A stretch of DNA of 64,000 bases. Origin: Ramlibacter sp. Leaf400 (GTDB lineage Bacteria > Pseudomonadota > Gammaproteobacteria > Burkholderiales > Burkholderiaceae_C). Positions 31,186-40,235 of the stretch are shown here, one piece after another. Numbering within the stretch: position 1 is the stretch's first letter; each line of letters opens with the position of its first letter. A model generated the notes under the pieces. The model saw only the letters and a program-made list of their open reading frames with translations, had not been told where the DNA came from and did not search any database. The position numbers and the translations under genes were made by a program. The stretch covers positions 100,593 through 164,592 of the forward strand of contig NZ_LMQL01000011.1 of NCBI RefSeq assembly GCF_001424545.1, given 5' to 3'.

Positions 31186-32754
31186 ATGCTCGACGCCCAA
31201 CTCAAGACCCAGCTGGCCGCCTACCTGGAGCGCATCTCGCAGCCGGTGGAGATCACGGCGGTGCTGGACGACTCGCCCGCCTCGCGCGAGATGCAGGCGC
31301 TGCTCAAGGACATCGCCGAGGCCTCGCCGCTGATGCGGGTGGTGGAGACACGCGATGCCGGTCCGCACCGCGCGCCCTCGTTCGCCGTCAACCGCCCTGG
31401 CCAGAACCACGGCCCGCGCTTTGCCGGCCTGCCGATGGGCCATGAGTTCACCTCGCTGGTGCTGGCGCTGCTGCAGGTGGGCGGCTACCCGCCCAAGGTG
31501 GAGCAGGAGCTGCTGGAGCAGATCCGCGCGATCGACCAGGACCTGGAGTTCGAGGTCTACGTGTCCCTGACCTGCCACAACTGCCCGGACGTGGTGCAGG
31601 CGCTCAACCTGATGGCGGTGCAGAACCCGCGCATCAGGACCACCATGATCGAAGGCGGCCTGTTCCAGGACGAGATCGAGCAGCGCCAGATCATGGGCGT
31701 GCCCACGGTGTTCCTGAACGGCACCATGTTCGGCAACGGCCGCATGACGCTGGAGGAGATCGTCGCCAAGGTGGACGCCAATGCCGGCCAGCGCGAAGCG
31801 CAGAAGATCTCGGGCAAGGACCCGTTCGACGTGCTGATCGTCGGTGGCGGCCCCGCCGGCGCCGCGGCCGCGGTGTACGCGGCGCGCAAGGGCATCCGCA
31901 CCGGCATCGCGTCGGAGCGCTTCGGCGGGCAGGTGCTGGACACGCTGGGCATCGAGAACTTCGTCTCCATCAAGGAGACGGAAGGCCCCAAGTTCGCGCT
32001 GGCGCTGGAGGAACACGTGCGCCACTACGACGTGGACATCATGAACCTGCAGCGCGCCAAGGCGCTCAAGCCGGGATCCGGGCTGATCGAGGTGGAGCTG
32101 GAGAACGGCGCGGCCCTCAAGGCGCGCAGCGTGATCCTGTCGACCGGCGCCCGCTGGCGCAAGCTGGGCGTGCCTGGCGAGGAGCAGTACCGCAACAAGG
32201 GCGTGGCCTACTGCCCGCACTGCGACGGCCCGCTGTTCAAGGGCAAGCGCGTGGCGGTGGTCGGCGGGGGCAACTCCGGCGTGGAAGCGGCGATCGACCT
32301 CGCGGGGATCGTGAGCCACGTGACGCTGATCGAGTTCGGCGACCAGCTGCGTGCCGACGCGGTGCTGCAAAGCAAGCTGGCCAGCCTGCCCAACGTGACC
32401 ACGATCCTCAACGCCCAGACCACCGAAGTGACGGGCGACGGCCAGAAGGTGAACGGGCTGGTCTGGCAGGACCGCGCTTCGGGCGAGAGCCGGCGCGTGG
32501 ACCTGGAAGGCGTGTTCGTGCAGATCGGCCTGGTGCCCAACACCGAGTGGCTCAAGGGCACGCTCGAGCTGTCGCGGCACGGCGAGATCGTGGTCGATGC
32601 CAAGGGGCAGACGTCGATCCCCGGCGTGTTCGCGGCGGGCGACGCGACCACGGTCCCGTTCAAGCAGATCATCATCGCGGCCGGCGACGGGGCCAAGGCC
32701 GCGCTGGGGGCCTTCGACCACCTGATCCGCAGCCCGGCGCCGGTGGCGGCCTGA
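31186..32754 (+). CDS. ahpF: Alkyl hydroperoxide reductase flavoprotein AhpF
   Basis: A 522-residue FAD enzyme that passes electrons from NAD(P)H to AhpC. The N-terminal tandem thioredoxin-like domain carries the CHNC disulfide (Cys130, Cys133). The thioredoxin-reductase-like part starts with [21 protein letters not shown] (FAD) and has the CPHC pair (Cys343, Cys346) and [17 protein letters not shown] (NAD(P)H). Length and spacing match E. coli AhpF. It follows ahpC on the same strand, and bfr comes 65 bp later. Confidence 0.98.
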   Translation: MLDAQLKTQLAAYLERISQPVEITAVLDDSPASREMQALLKDIAEASPLMRVVETRDAGPHRAPSFAVNRPGQNHGPRFAGLPMGHEFTSLVLALLQVGGYPPKVEQELLEQIRAIDQDLEFEVYVSLTCHNCPDVVQALNLMAVQNPRIRTTMIEGGLFQDEIEQRQIMGVPTVFLNGTMFGNGRMTLEEIVAKVDANAGQREAQKISGKDPFDVLIVGGGPAGAAAAVYAARKGIRTGIASERFGGQVLDTLGIENFVSIKETEGPKFALALEEHVRHYDVDIMNLQRAKALKPGSGLIEVELENGAALKARSVILSTGARWRKLGVPGEEQYRNKGVAYCPHCDGPLFKGKRVAVVGGGNSGVEAAIDLAGIVSHVTLIEFGDQLRADAVLQSKLASLPNVTTILNAQTTEVTGDGQKVNGLVWQDRASGESRRVDLEGVFVQIGLVPNTEWLKGTLELSRHGEIVVDAKGQTSIPGVFAAGDATTVPFKQIIIAAGDGAKAALGAFDHLIRSPAPVAA

Positions 32755-32764
32755 TGTTCTGGCG

Positions 32765-32806
32765 GAGCGGAAATGGCGCGAGAATGAAGCGTCACTTTCC
32801 GCTCCA
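32765..32806. repeat. Inverted repeat before bfr
   Basis: GGAGCGGAAA (32765-32774) and TTTCCGCTCC (32797-32806) are a perfect 10-bp inverted repeat with a 22-base loop. It ends against the AGGAGA ribosome-binding site of bfr, so it could act as the ahpF 3' hairpin or influence bfr translation. There is no U-run. Confidence 0.55.
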
Positions 32807-32819
32807 GGAGAACTAGAAA

Positions 32820-33302
32820 ATGCAAGGCGATCCCGGCGTCATCCAGCACCTGCAGGCGCAGCTGAAGAACGAGCTGACAGCCACCAACCAGTACTTCCTG
32901 CATTACCGCATCCTCAAGCACTGGGGCTTCGACCGCCTCGCGAAGAAGGAGTACGAGGAGTCGATCGGCGAGATGAAGCACGCCGACCGGCTGATGGAGC
33001 GCATCCTGTTCCTGGACGCCCTGCCCAACCTGCAGGACCTGGGCAAGCTGATGGTCGGCGAGAACGTGCCGGAGATCCTGGAGTGCGACCTGCGCAGCGA
33101 GCGCGGCGCGCAGGCCACGGTCAAGGAAGGCATCGCGCATTGCGAAGCCGTGCGCGACTACATCTCGCGCGAGATCCTGGAGCGCATCCTCGAGGACACC
33201 GAGGAGCACATCGACTACCTCGAGACCCAGCTCGACCTGCTGGGCAAGGTCGGCCTGCAGAACTACCTGCAGTCGGCCATGGGCGAACCCGCATCCGAGT
33301 GA
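32820..33302 (+). CDS. bfr: Bacterioferritin
   Basis: A 160-residue iron-storage protein that forms a 24-mer shell with haem at dimer interfaces. Ferroxidase ligands are visible in NELTATNQYFLHY (Glu near 18), SIGEMKHADRLMERI (Glu and His near 51-54, haem-binding Met near 52), and LERILEDTEEHIDYLE (Glu and His near 127-130). AGGAGA precedes ATG 32820. It follows ahpF and precedes a Fur-like box and siderophore receptor, while its partner bfd lies at 36547. Confidence 0.97.
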   Translation: MQGDPGVIQHLQAQLKNELTATNQYFLHYRILKHWGFDRLAKKEYEESIGEMKHADRLMERILFLDALPNLQDLGKLMVGENVPEILECDLRSERGAQATVKEGIAHCEAVRDYISREILERILEDTEEHIDYLETQLDLLGKVGLQNYLQSAMGEPASE

Positions 33303-33317
33303 GCGTCCGTCCGCGCG

Positions 33318-33336
33318 AATGCGACTGATTCGCATT
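33318..33336. promoter_or_regulatory. Fur-like box upstream of the TonB-dependent receptor
   Basis: AATGCGACTGATTCGCATT is a 19-bp interrupted palindrome with 7-bp arms. It differs at two central bases from the box at 36472-36490. It precedes a TAGAAT -10 (33342-33347), so bound Fur would block the promoter of the receptor gene. Confidence 0.7.
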
Positions 33337-33453
33337 TGAGCTAGAATCGCGGCCGATCCCGGCCAGCCAAGCCTGCGCGCCCGTCCTGCGGCGCGCCTCC
33401 AGCCAGCCTCCCCAAAGAACGCCCGCACGAGCGGGCACACCCTGGAGGCCGCC

Positions 33454-35712
33454 TTGGCACAAGAAAACTCGAATCCGTCCCCCGCCCTGCTGCCGCTGGG
33501 CGCCCTGCTGTTCGCCGCTTCGGCCGGCGCCTGGGCCCAGTCGGCGCAACCGACCGAAACCCGCAGCCTCGCCCCCGTGGTGGTGAAGGAACAGGCCGAG
33601 GCGCCCGAGGGCAAGGAGGCGCTGCGCGCCACCACCACCCACATCGGCCGCGGCACGCAGCAGCTGCGCGACATCCCGCAATCGCTGACCGTCGTCACCG
33701 AGAAGCTGATGGACGACCGCAACCTCGACACCGTCAAGGATGCGCTGCGCAGCACGGCCGGCGTCAGTTTCCTGGCGGCCGAAGGCGGCGAGGAGGACAT
33801 CCGCCTGCGCGGCTTCTCGCTGGCCGGCACCGGCGACATCTTCCTGGACGGGATGCGCGACCCCGCGTTCTACGACCGCGACACCTTCAACCTCGACCGC
33901 ATGGAGGTGCTGCGCGGCTCGGCGTCCATGCTGTTCGGCCGCGGCTCCACCGGCGGCGCCGTCAACCAGGTGAGCAAGGTCCCGCGCCTGATCAACGAGC
34001 ACGAGGTGACGACCACGGTGGGCAACCACCAGTACGGGCGCATCACGGGGGACTTCAACTTCCACACCGGTGAAGACGCGGCCCTGCGCGTGAACCTGAT
34101 GCGCACCCGCGCCGACAACAACGGCTCGGGCAGCAGCCTCGACAAGTACGGCGCGGCCGGCTCGTTCCGCTGGGGCATCGGGCGGCGCGACGAGTTCCTG
34201 GCCAGCCTCTACTGGCTGGACAACGACAACGGCATCAACTACGGACTGCCGTGGATCCGCCCACGCGCCACCGACACGAGCGCCTCCAACACCATCATCC
34301 CCGGGCTGGACCCCAGCTCCTACTACGGCATGGCCAGCGACCGCAACAACGGCGGCGCCAAGATCGCCAGCTTCGGCCACATCCACCGTTTCGACAACGG
34401 CGGCGAACTGCGCACCCAGCTGCGCAAGGGCGAGTTCGAGCGCGACCTGCGAGCCAGCGCGATCCGCTTAGCGCCCGCCGCCGCGCAGCCCGGACGCGCC
34501 GCCGCGGACCTGGGCAACTTCGGCCCGGGCACCGTGTTCACCCGCGGCACCAGCCTGAAGATCCAGGACGTCGACACCCTGCACGTGCAGAGCGACTACT
34601 CGGGCAAGTTCCAGGCGCTGGGCCTCCAGCACGAGCTGCAGACCGGCATCGACGCCGCGCGCGAGGAGAAGACCGTTTTCGCCGCCCGTTCGGCGGCGCA
34701 GGGGGGCGTGGACCTGGTCAAGCCGACCACGCTGGCCGGCACGCCCGACGACGGCGCGTCCATCGACGAGTCGCGCCGCGTGCTGCGCCTGGGCAACCAG
34801 TTCACCGCCAAGGGCTGGGGCGCCTACGTGCAGGACCTGGTGCAGGTGGCGCCGCACTGGAAGGTGCTGGGCGGCCTGCGCTACGACAGCCTGGACGGCC
34901 GCTATGACCAGTTCAACCTCCCCACCAACGCCGCCGGCCCGGTGACGGCCGTGAACTTCGCGCAGAAGATCTCCGAGGTGAGCAAGCGAGTGGGCCTGCT
35001 GTACCAGCCCGACGCCCTGCGCTCCTTCCACTTCTCCTACGGCACCTCGTTCAACACCTCGGGCGACACCTACTCGTACAACGCCCAGAGCGCCAACACG
35101 CCGCCCGAGCAGAGCGAGAACATCGAGGTCGGCGCCAAGCTGGACTCGGCCGACAAACGCTACTCCACCCGCCTGGCCCTGTTCCGCTCGACCAAGAAGA
35201 ACGAGCGCAACACCGACCCCGACACCGCCGCCGACCGGCTGCTGCTCTCGGGCAAGCGCCACACGGCGGGCGTGGAAGTCGACGTGGTCGGCCGCCTCAC
35301 GCCCAAGTGGGAGGTCTACGGCTCGTACATGTGGATGCCGATCGCCAAGGTCGACGAGGCCGCTTCCACCGCCACGACCGTGGGCAACCGGGTGGGCGAC
35401 CGCCCGGGCCTCACGCCCAAGCACAGCGGCACCGTGTGGAGCACCTACCAGCTCACGCCGAAGTGGCGCGTGGGGGGCGGCCTGAATTTCCGCAGCGAGC
35501 AGTCGCCCGCCGACGTGACCGCGCCGGCCTGGGAAGCGCCAGGCTTCGTGACGGCCGACCTGATGGCCGAGTACGCCATCAGCTCCTCGATGATGGTCAA
35601 GGCCAACCTGTCCAACATCACGGACAAGCTCTACGGCGAGTCGCTCTACCGCGGCCACTACGTGCCCGGCGCCGGCCGCCTGCTGCAGGTGGCCCTGTCC
35701 GCCAGGTTCTGA
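33454..35712 (+). CDS. TonB-dependent siderophore receptor (Fiu/FhuE type)
   Basis: A 752-residue outer-membrane receptor. A signal peptide ends at GAWAQ. The plug domain has [22 protein letters not shown] and [21 protein letters not shown]; the 22-strand barrel ends with the terminal phenylalanine motif [10 protein letters not shown]. The family takes up ferric siderophores, often catecholates, with energy from TonB-ExbB-ExbD encoded downstream. The start is TTG at 33454 with TGGAGG 5 bases upstream; no ATG is available. A Fur-like box lies upstream and the PiuC gene follows after 28 bp. Confidence 0.93.
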   Translation: MAQENSNPSPALLPLGALLFAASAGAWAQSAQPTETRSLAPVVVKEQAEAPEGKEALRATTTHIGRGTQQLRDIPQSLTVVTEKLMDDRNLDTVKDALRSTAGVSFLAAEGGEEDIRLRGFSLAGTGDIFLDGMRDPAFYDRDTFNLDRMEVLRGSASMLFGRGSTGGAVNQVSKVPRLINEHEVTTTVGNHQYGRITGDFNFHTGEDAALRVNLMRTRADNNGSGSSLDKYGAAGSFRWGIGRRDEFLASLYWLDNDNGINYGLPWIRPRATDTSASNTIIPGLDPSSYYGMASDRNNGGAKIASFGHIHRFDNGGELRTQLRKGEFERDLRASAIRLAPAAAQPGRAAADLGNFGPGTVFTRGTSLKIQDVDTLHVQSDYSGKFQALGLQHELQTGIDAAREEKTVFAARSAAQGGVDLVKPTTLAGTPDDGASIDESRRVLRLGNQFTAKGWGAYVQDLVQVAPHWKVLGGLRYDSLDGRYDQFNLPTNAAGPVTAVNFAQKISEVSKRVGLLYQPDALRSFHFSYGTSFNTSGDTYSYNAQSANTPPEQSENIEVGAKLDSADKRYSTRLALFRSTKKNERNTDPDTAADRLLLSGKRHTAGVEVDVVGRLTPKWEVYGSYMWMPIAKVDEAASTATTVGNRVGDRPGLTPKHSGTVWSTYQLTPKWRVGGGLNFRSEQSPADVTAPAWEAPGFVTADLMAEYAISSSMMVKANLSNITDKLYGESLYRGHYVPGAGRLLQVALSARF

Positions 35713-35740
35713 TCCACCTGTCCCCAGCACAGCCGCCGCC

Positions 35741-36421
35741 ATGCTCCTGACCCTGCCCGACCTGCTGACCGAAGACGAACTCGCGCTCGCCCGGCGCCTG
35801 CTGGCGCAAGCCCCCTGGGCCGACGGGCGCATCGGCGCCGGTTCGCAGGCCGTGCAGGCCAAGAACAACGAGCAGTTGCCGGCCGACTGCGAGGCCGCGC
35901 GCAGCATCGGGGCGATCGTCCTCGGTGCGCTCGACCGCTCGCCGCGGTTCCTCTCGGCCTGCCTGCCGCGCAAGGTGTTCCCGCCGCGCATCAACCGCTA
36001 CTCGGGCGCGACCAACGCGTACGGGCGGCACGTGGACGGGTCGATCCGCTTCGGCGAGAACGGCCAGCGCGTGCGCACGGACATCTCCTGCACCGTCTTC
36101 CTGTCCGATCCCGGGGATTACGACGGCGGCGAGCTGGTCATCCACGAGCCGGGCGACGAGCGCCGCTTCAAGCTGCCGGCCGGGCACGCCGTGCTCTACC
36201 CCGGCACCCACGTGCACGAGGTCTCGCCGGTCACGCGCGGAGCCCGCATGGCGGCCTTCTTCTGGGTCGAGAGCCTGGTGCGCACCGACGAGCAGCGCCG
36301 CCTGCTGCACGAATTCGACCTGGCCCTGACCGAAGTGCGGCAGGGCGCGGGCGAAAGCCCCGCCACCGTCGCGCTGATGGGCACGTACCACAACCTCCTG
36401 AGGATGTGGGCCGACACCTGA
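35741..36421 (+). CDS. Fe(II)/2-oxoglutarate hydroxylase, PKHD type (PiuC/YbiX)
   Basis: A 226-residue prolyl-4-hydroxylase-like dioxygenase. Iron ligands fit [11 protein letters not shown] (His-x-Asp) and [18 protein letters not shown], which holds the distal His and the 2-oxoglutarate-binding Arg. PiuC/YbiX genes regularly sit behind iron-regulated siderophore receptors, as here (28 bp after the receptor). Its substrate is unknown; modification of a siderophore or of the receptor has been suggested in general. Likely Fur-controlled with the receptor. Confidence 0.94.
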   Translation: MLLTLPDLLTEDELALARRLLAQAPWADGRIGAGSQAVQAKNNEQLPADCEAARSIGAIVLGALDRSPRFLSACLPRKVFPPRINRYSGATNAYGRHVDGSIRFGENGQRVRTDISCTVFLSDPGDYDGGELVIHEPGDERRFKLPAGHAVLYPGTHVHEVSPVTRGARMAAFFWVESLVRTDEQRRLLHEFDLALTEVRQGAGESPATVALMGTYHNLLRMWADT

Positions 36422-36466
36422 GCCGGGATCGACCGTCGCGCTGAAGCCCGACCGTCATCATAGTTA

Positions 36467-36496
36467 TTGCAAATGCGATCGATTCGCATTTATACT
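36467..36496 (+). promoter_or_regulatory. Fur-like box within the bfd-tonB operon promoter
   Basis: AATGCGATCGATTCGCATT (36472-36490, extended by one A/T pair on each side) is a perfect-arm palindrome. It lies between TTGCAA (36467-36472, -35) and TATACT (36491-36496, -10), with 18-bp spacing. Such placement gives tight repression by Fur-iron. Confidence 0.75.
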
Positions 36497-36546
36497 GCGA
36501 GCCAGTCACCCCGATCCTCAACCGCCAGCCAAACCCTCTCCGAGCC

Positions 36547-36792
36547 ATGATCGTCTGCGTCTGCCACCGCGTTTCCGACCGGGACATCGCCCGCCACGTC
36601 CGCGCCGGCATGGACTTCAGCGACATCCAGCTGGAGCTGGGGGTGGCGACCCAGTGCGGGCAATGCGAGAGCTGCGCCCGCGACGTGGTCGCCCAATGCA
36701 GCGCCACCGCCCCGGTCGCCGCCATCCAGCTCGCCCCCCGCATCTCGGAGAGCCCGGCATGGAATTCGTCGTCACCCTGGGCGGCTGCCTGA
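36547..36792 (+). CDS. bfd: Bacterioferritin-associated ferredoxin
   Basis: An 81-residue [2Fe-2S] protein that releases iron from bacterioferritin. It begins [14 protein letters not shown] with the Cys4/Cys6 pair and has QCGQCESC with Cys37/Cys40, the spacing expected of Bfd. The last 20 residues (after about 60) are not family-like and overlap a small downstream ORF. It is first in the Fur-box-controlled bfd-tonB-exbB-exbD-hemP cluster. Confidence 0.93.
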   Translation: MIVCVCHRVSDRDIARHVRAGMDFSDIQLELGVATQCGQCESCARDVVAQCSATAPVAAIQLAPRISESPAWNSSSPWAAA

Positions 36793-36854
36793 TCCTGGTC
36801 GTCGTCGCCGCCTGCTGGGCCCTCCGCGGCAAGGGTCCGCAGGGCCGTTCCTAA
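36759..36854 (+). CDS. Possible 31-residue membrane microprotein
   Basis: A short frame from ATG 36759 to TAA 36854 that overlaps the end of bfd and stops 3 bp before tonB. The product is one hydrophobic helix ([20 protein letters not shown]) with a basic tail (RGKGPQGRS). GGAGAG lies about 10 bases upstream of its ATG. The shape, one helix and positive-inside tail, looks like a real small membrane protein, but length alone cannot prove it. It may also serve to couple translation of tonB, which lacks an obvious ribosome-binding site. Confidence 0.4.
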   Translation: MEFVVTLGGCLILVVVAACWALRGKGPQGRS

Positions 36855-36857
36855 ACT

Positions 36858-37565
36858 ATGGGCCCCCCCGCCGCTTCCCTTCCCGTGCCCGCGTCCCGCA
36901 CCCACCGCAACACGGCCATCGCCGCCGGGGTGGTGCTGTTCCACGTGGCCGCCCTGTGGGCCCTGCAATCCGGGCTGCTGCGCCGCGCCGTCGAGGTGAT
37001 CGTGCCGGTCGAGATCCTGGCCCAGATCGTCGAGCCGCCCCAGCCCAAGGTCGAGCCGCCGGCCCCCAGGCCCGAGCCGCCCGCGCCGGCCCCGCCGCCC
37101 AAGCCCGCCCCGGTGCGCAAGGTGCAGCCGCCCCCACCGCCGCAGCCGGTCGCGGTCCCTTCCCCCGCCCCGTCGCCCCAGGCGCCCGTGGGCGTGACCA
37201 CGCCGCAACCGCCCGCACCGCCGATCGCGGCCCCCGTGACCGAGGCGCCACCTGCGCCGCCGGCCCCGCCCGCACCACCGCGCATCGAACTGCCCTCCAG
37301 CAGCGCCGACTACCTGCAGAACCCGCCGCCGGCCTACCCGGCGATGAGCCGCCGCCTGGGCGAGCAGGGCCAGGTCATGGTGCGCGTGCTGATCGGCGCC
37401 GACGGCACCGCGCAGCAGGCCCAGGTCAGCCGCTCCAGCGGGTTCGAGCGGCTCGACCAGGCCGCGCTGAACGCCGTGCTGAAGTGGCGCTACGTGCCCG
37501 GCAAGCGCGGCGGCGTGCCCGAGACCATGTGGTTCAACGTGCCGATCAATTTCGTTTTGGAGTGA
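36858..37565 (+). CDS. tonB: Energy transducer TonB
   Basis: A 235-residue protein linking the inner-membrane proton motive force to outer-membrane receptors. A single N-terminal helix (AIAAGVVLFHVAALWALQSG, about residues 20-40) is followed by a long proline-rich periplasmic spacer (PPQPKVEPPAPRPEPPAPAP-like, to about residue 145) and a C-terminal TonB domain with PPPAYPAMSRRLGEQGQVMV and LKWRYVPGKRGG. It heads tonB-exbB-exbD with a 7-bp gap to exbB. The start has no clear ribosome-binding site. Confidence 0.95.
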   Translation: MGPPAASLPVPASRTHRNTAIAAGVVLFHVAALWALQSGLLRRAVEVIVPVEILAQIVEPPQPKVEPPAPRPEPPAPAPPPKPAPVRKVQPPPPPQPVAVPSPAPSPQAPVGVTTPQPPAPPIAAPVTEAPPAPPAPPAPPRIELPSSSADYLQNPPPAYPAMSRRLGEQGQVMVRVLIGADGTAQQAQVSRSSGFERLDQAALNAVLKWRYVPGKRGGVPETMWFNVPINFVLE

Positions 37566-37572
37566 GAAGAAG

Positions 37573-38289
37573 ATGGATTCCCAGTTCGGACTCGTGAACC
37601 TCTGGCAGCAGGGCGACATCGTCACCAAGGGCGTTGCGCTGCTCCTGCTCGGCATGTCCCTGGCCTCGTGGATGGTGATCATCATCAAGGCGCTGGACCT
37701 GCGCCGCTACGCCTCGCAGGCGCGCCGCATCGAGAGCTTCTGGCACGCCGCCGACTTCGCCGACGGCCTGAACAAGCTGGGCACCGACCCGGCCAACCCG
37801 TTCCGCACGCTGGCGCTGGAGGGCCGCGAGGCTGCCGCGCACCACCACGCGCAGCCGCAGCTGCACGACTCGCTGGACGCCAGCGAGTGGCTCACGCGCA
37901 GCCTGCGCAACTCGATCGACGAGTCCACCGCGCGGCTGCAGGCGGGGCTGGCGGTGCTGGCCTCGGTCGGCTCCACCGCGCCCTTCGTGGGACTGTTCGG
38001 CACGGTCTGGGGCATCTACCACGCGCTGCTGGCGATCAGCGCCGCCGGCCAGGCCACCATCGACAAGGTGGCCGGCCCGATCGGCGAGGCGCTGATCATG
38101 ACGGCGCTGGGCCTGGCGGTCGCCATTCCCGCCGTCCTGGGCTACAACGCCCTGGTGCGCGGCAACAAGTCGGTGCTGTTCCGCCTGAACCGCTTCGCAC
38201 ATGACCTGCACGCCTACCTGGTGACGGGCGCCCGCGTGTCCACCGCCAATGGCACGACCCGCGTGGTGCCGATGAAGAAGGGAGCCTGA
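37573..38289 (+). CDS. exbB: Biopolymer transport protein ExbB (MotA/TolQ/ExbB family)
   Basis: A 238-residue inner-membrane protein forming the proton channel with ExbD. It has three helices: about residues 20-40 (GVALLLLGMSLASWMVIIIK), near 130-150 (LAVLASVGSTAPFVGLFGTVWGI) and near 170-195 (GEALIMTALGLAVAIPAVLGYN). These carry the conserved GLFGTVWGI and GEALIMTALGL motifs. It lies 7 bp after tonB and 1 bp before exbD, consistent with the TonB complex. Confidence 0.95.
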   Translation: MDSQFGLVNLWQQGDIVTKGVALLLLGMSLASWMVIIIKALDLRRYASQARRIESFWHAADFADGLNKLGTDPANPFRTLALEGREAAAHHHAQPQLHDSLDASEWLTRSLRNSIDESTARLQAGLAVLASVGSTAPFVGLFGTVWGIYHALLAISAAGQATIDKVAGPIGEALIMTALGLAVAIPAVLGYNALVRGNKSVLFRLNRFAHDLHAYLVTGARVSTANGTTRVVPMKKGA

Positions 38290-38290
38290 C

Positions 38291-38707
38291 GTGGCCTTCG
38301 GCACCCAGGACGAAACCGACGAGGTGATGAACGAGATCAACATGACGCCCCTGGTGGACGTCATGCTGGTCCTGCTGATCATCTTCATCATCACCGTCCC
38401 GGTGATGAAGCACTCGGTCAACATCGACCTGCCGCGCGCCACCAACCAGCCGCAGGACCCCAAGCCGCAGACCATCCGGCTGTCGGTGGACGCCTCCGGC
38501 GCCTACTGGTGGAACGAGGGCCAGGTGACCGACGCCGACCTGCCCCGGCTGCTGCGGGCCGAGGCCGCGCGCGAGCCGCAGCCCGAACTGCACATCCGCG
38601 GCGACAAGGACGTGCGCTACGAGCGCGTGGCGCAGGCGATGGCGGCGGCGCAGCAGTCGGGCCTGCGCAAGATCGGCTTCATCACCGAACCGAAGGCGGC
38701 GCAATGA
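38291..38707 (+). CDS. exbD: Biopolymer transport protein ExbD
   Basis: A 138-residue protein with one helix (DVMLVLLIIFIITVPVM, about residues 24-42) preceded by MNEINMTPLVDVML, which holds the proton-accepting aspartate. The periplasmic domain includes IRLSVDASGAYWWNEG and ELHIRGDKDVRYERV. It starts at GTG 38291 with GGGAG upstream, 1 bp after exbB, and its stop overlaps the hemP start. Confidence 0.95.
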   Translation: MAFGTQDETDEVMNEINMTPLVDVMLVLLIIFIITVPVMKHSVNIDLPRATNQPQDPKPQTIRLSVDASGAYWWNEGQVTDADLPRLLRAEAAREPQPELHIRGDKDVRYERVAQAMAAAQQSGLRKIGFITEPKAAQ

Positions 38708-38907
38708 GCCCGGGCCGGCCGGTTTCGCATCCGCACGCGCAACCCGAGGCGGCGGCCGGCGCGGCCGAGGCCCGCGTGCCTGTGCGACCGCCGCTGGTGG
38801 ACAGCAGCCAGCTGTTCCAGGGGCATCGTGCGGTGGAGATCCACCACAACGGCGAGCTCTACCGGCTGCAGGCCACCCGCACCGGCAAGCTCATCCTGAC
38901 CAAGTGA
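38704..38907 (+). CDS. hemP: Hemin uptake protein HemP
   Basis: A 67-residue protein. The C-terminal half fits HemP/HmuP: VDSSQLFQGHRAVEIHHNG followed by YRLQATRTGKLILTK. The N-terminal 30 residues are alanine/proline-rich and unstructured. In several bacteria this small protein is needed for full expression of haem uptake genes. Its ATG overlaps the exbD stop, so it belongs to the tonB operon even though no haem receptor gene is in the window. It is followed by a tandem hairpin repeat. Confidence 0.93.
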   Translation: MSPGRPVSHPHAQPEAAAGAAEARVPVRPPLVDSSQLFQGHRAVEIHHNGELYRLQATRTGKLILTK

Positions 38908-38912
38908 CGCGA

Positions 38913-38985
38913 AGCGTCATCCCCGCGCAGGCGGGGATCCAGTTCACAGCCAGCGTCATCCCCGCGCAGGCGGGGATCCAGTTCA
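38913..38985. repeat. Two tandem copies of a dispersed 34-bp hairpin repeat
   Basis: Two copies (38913-38946 and 38952-38985, period 39 bp) of a unit beginning AGCGTCATCCCCGCGCAGGC and ending GATCCAGTTCA. Each holds the stem ATCCCCGC-GCAG-GCGGGGAT. It is the widespread chromosomal repeat whose translation gives the spurious peptide WIPACAGMT. It separates hemP from the convergent HbpS-like gene. Confidence 0.85.
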
Positions 38986-39393
38986 TCAAAGCCCGATGGC
39001 GGCGATGCCGGCGCGCGCGATCTGTGCGTCCTCGGTGGACTTGACGCCGCTCACGCCCACCGCGCCCAGGCACTGGCCGTCCTTCAGGATCGGAACGCCC
39101 CCTTCCAGCATGCCGCGCAGCTGCGGCGCGCTCAGGAAGGACACCCGGCCGCCGTTGATCATCTCCTCGTAGACGCGGCTCTCGCGGCGGCCCAGGGCGG
39201 CGGTGTTGGCCTTGGCGGGCGCGATCTGGGCCGAGATCGGCGCCGCGCCGTCCAGGCGCTGCAGCCACAGCAGGTGGCCGCCGTCGTCGACGATGGCGAT
39301 GGACACGGCCCACTGGTGCTTGAGGGCCTCCGCTTCGGCGGCGGCGGCGATCTTCTTGATGTCGGACAGTTCGAGGGCAGGCTTGGTGTTCAT
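38986..39393 (-). CDS. GlcG/HbpS family protein (haem-binding-like)
   Basis: A 135-residue protein of the GlcG/HbpS/PduO-C family: IKKIAAAAEAEALKHQWAVS, IAIVDDGGHLLWLQRLDGA and GGVPILKDGQCLGAVGVSG. HbpS of Streptomyces binds haem and senses redox state, while GlcG homologues sit in glycolate operons; neither role is proven here. ATG 39393 (MNTKPALELS) is chosen over 39426. It converges on the tonB-hemP operon, which makes a haem link tempting. Confidence 0.85.
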   Translation of the reverse strand: MNTKPALELSDIKKIAAAAEAEALKHQWAVSIAIVDDGGHLLWLQRLDGAAPISAQIAPAKANTAALGRRESRVYEEMINGGRVSFLSAPQLRGMLEGGVPILKDGQCLGAVGVSGVKSTEDAQIARAGIAAIGL

Positions 39394-39523
39394 GGTGCTT
39401 GCAGGGAAAAAATGAGCCCGAAGCATAACGGCCGGCGCGAGGGGCTATTCGGGCGCCACTGTCGCGGAACCAACCTAGAATCGTTCCGTCTAACGGGCCT
39501 GTTGAGGCCAAGGAGCTCAGGAA

Positions 39524-40219
39524 ATGAACCAACATGTGACCACCCCTTCCGGCTACGGCGGCTATGCCCTGCCCTCGCTGCAGGAGCGCAACCGTGTGCT
39601 GCGCAACACCTACTGGCTGCTGGCGCTGTCCATGGTGCCCACGGTGCTGGGCGCCTGGCTGGGCGTGGCCACCGGCATCACCCGCGCGATGTCGCCGGGC
39701 GTCGGCCTGGTCGTCTTCCTGGTGGGCGCGTTCGGGTTCATGTTCGCCATCGAGAAGTTCAAGAACTCCGCGGCCGGCGTGCCGATCCTGCTGGCGTTCA
39801 CCTTCTTCATGGGCCTGATGCTCTCGCGCCTGCTGGGCATGGTGCTCGGCTTGGCCAACGGCACCGGGCTGATCATGACGGCCTTCGCCGGCACCGGCGC
39901 GATCTTCCTGGGCATGGCGACGATGTCCACCCTCGTCAAGCGCGACCTGTCGAGCATGGCCAAGTTCATGTTCATCGGCGCCGTCCTGGTGCTGGTGGCG
40001 GGCATCGCCAACGTGTTCCTGCAGAGCAGCGCGCTGATGATCACCCTGTCGGTGCTGGTGATCGGCATCTTCTCGTTCTTCATCCTGTACGACCTCAAGC
40101 GCGTGCGCGACGGCGAGGAGACCAACTACATCACCGCCACCCTGGGCGTGTACCTGAGCCTCTACAACATCTTCCAGAGCCTGCTGGCCATCTTCGGCAT
40201 CGGCGGCAGCTCCGACTGA
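39524..40219 (+). CDS. Bax inhibitor-1/YccA family membrane protein
   Basis: A 231-residue inner-membrane protein with seven predicted helices, starting after VLRNTYWLLALSMVPTVLGAW. The family landmarks are AFTFFMGLMLS and the C-terminal FILYDLKRVRDGEETNYI, followed by YLSLYNIFQSLLAIFG. E. coli YccA binds and inhibits the FtsH protease; YbhL and YetJ relatives conduct calcium. AAGGAG precedes ATG 39524. It stands alone and ends in a bidirectional terminator shared with rlmD. Confidence 0.92.
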   Translation: MNQHVTTPSGYGGYALPSLQERNRVLRNTYWLLALSMVPTVLGAWLGVATGITRAMSPGVGLVVFLVGAFGFMFAIEKFKNSAAGVPILLAFTFFMGLMLSRLLGMVLGLANGTGLIMTAFAGTGAIFLGMATMSTLVKRDLSSMAKFMFIGAVLVLVAGIANVFLQSSALMITLSVLVIGIFSFFILYDLKRVRDGEETNYITATLGVYLSLYNIFQSLLAIFGIGGSSD

Positions 40220-40235
40220 GGGCTCCGGCTCCAAC

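Noticed and set aside
36547-36792. Bfd as a truncated nitrite reductase or NifU fragment
   Set aside because: The four-cysteine spacing (4, 6, 37, 40), the short length and the iron-gene neighbourhood fit Bfd, and no flanking nitrite reductase sequence is present.
38913-38985. Possible CRISPR-like direct repeats
   Set aside because: Only two units with a 5-bp spacer, each with an internal stem typical of dispersed chromosomal repeats, and no cas genes.
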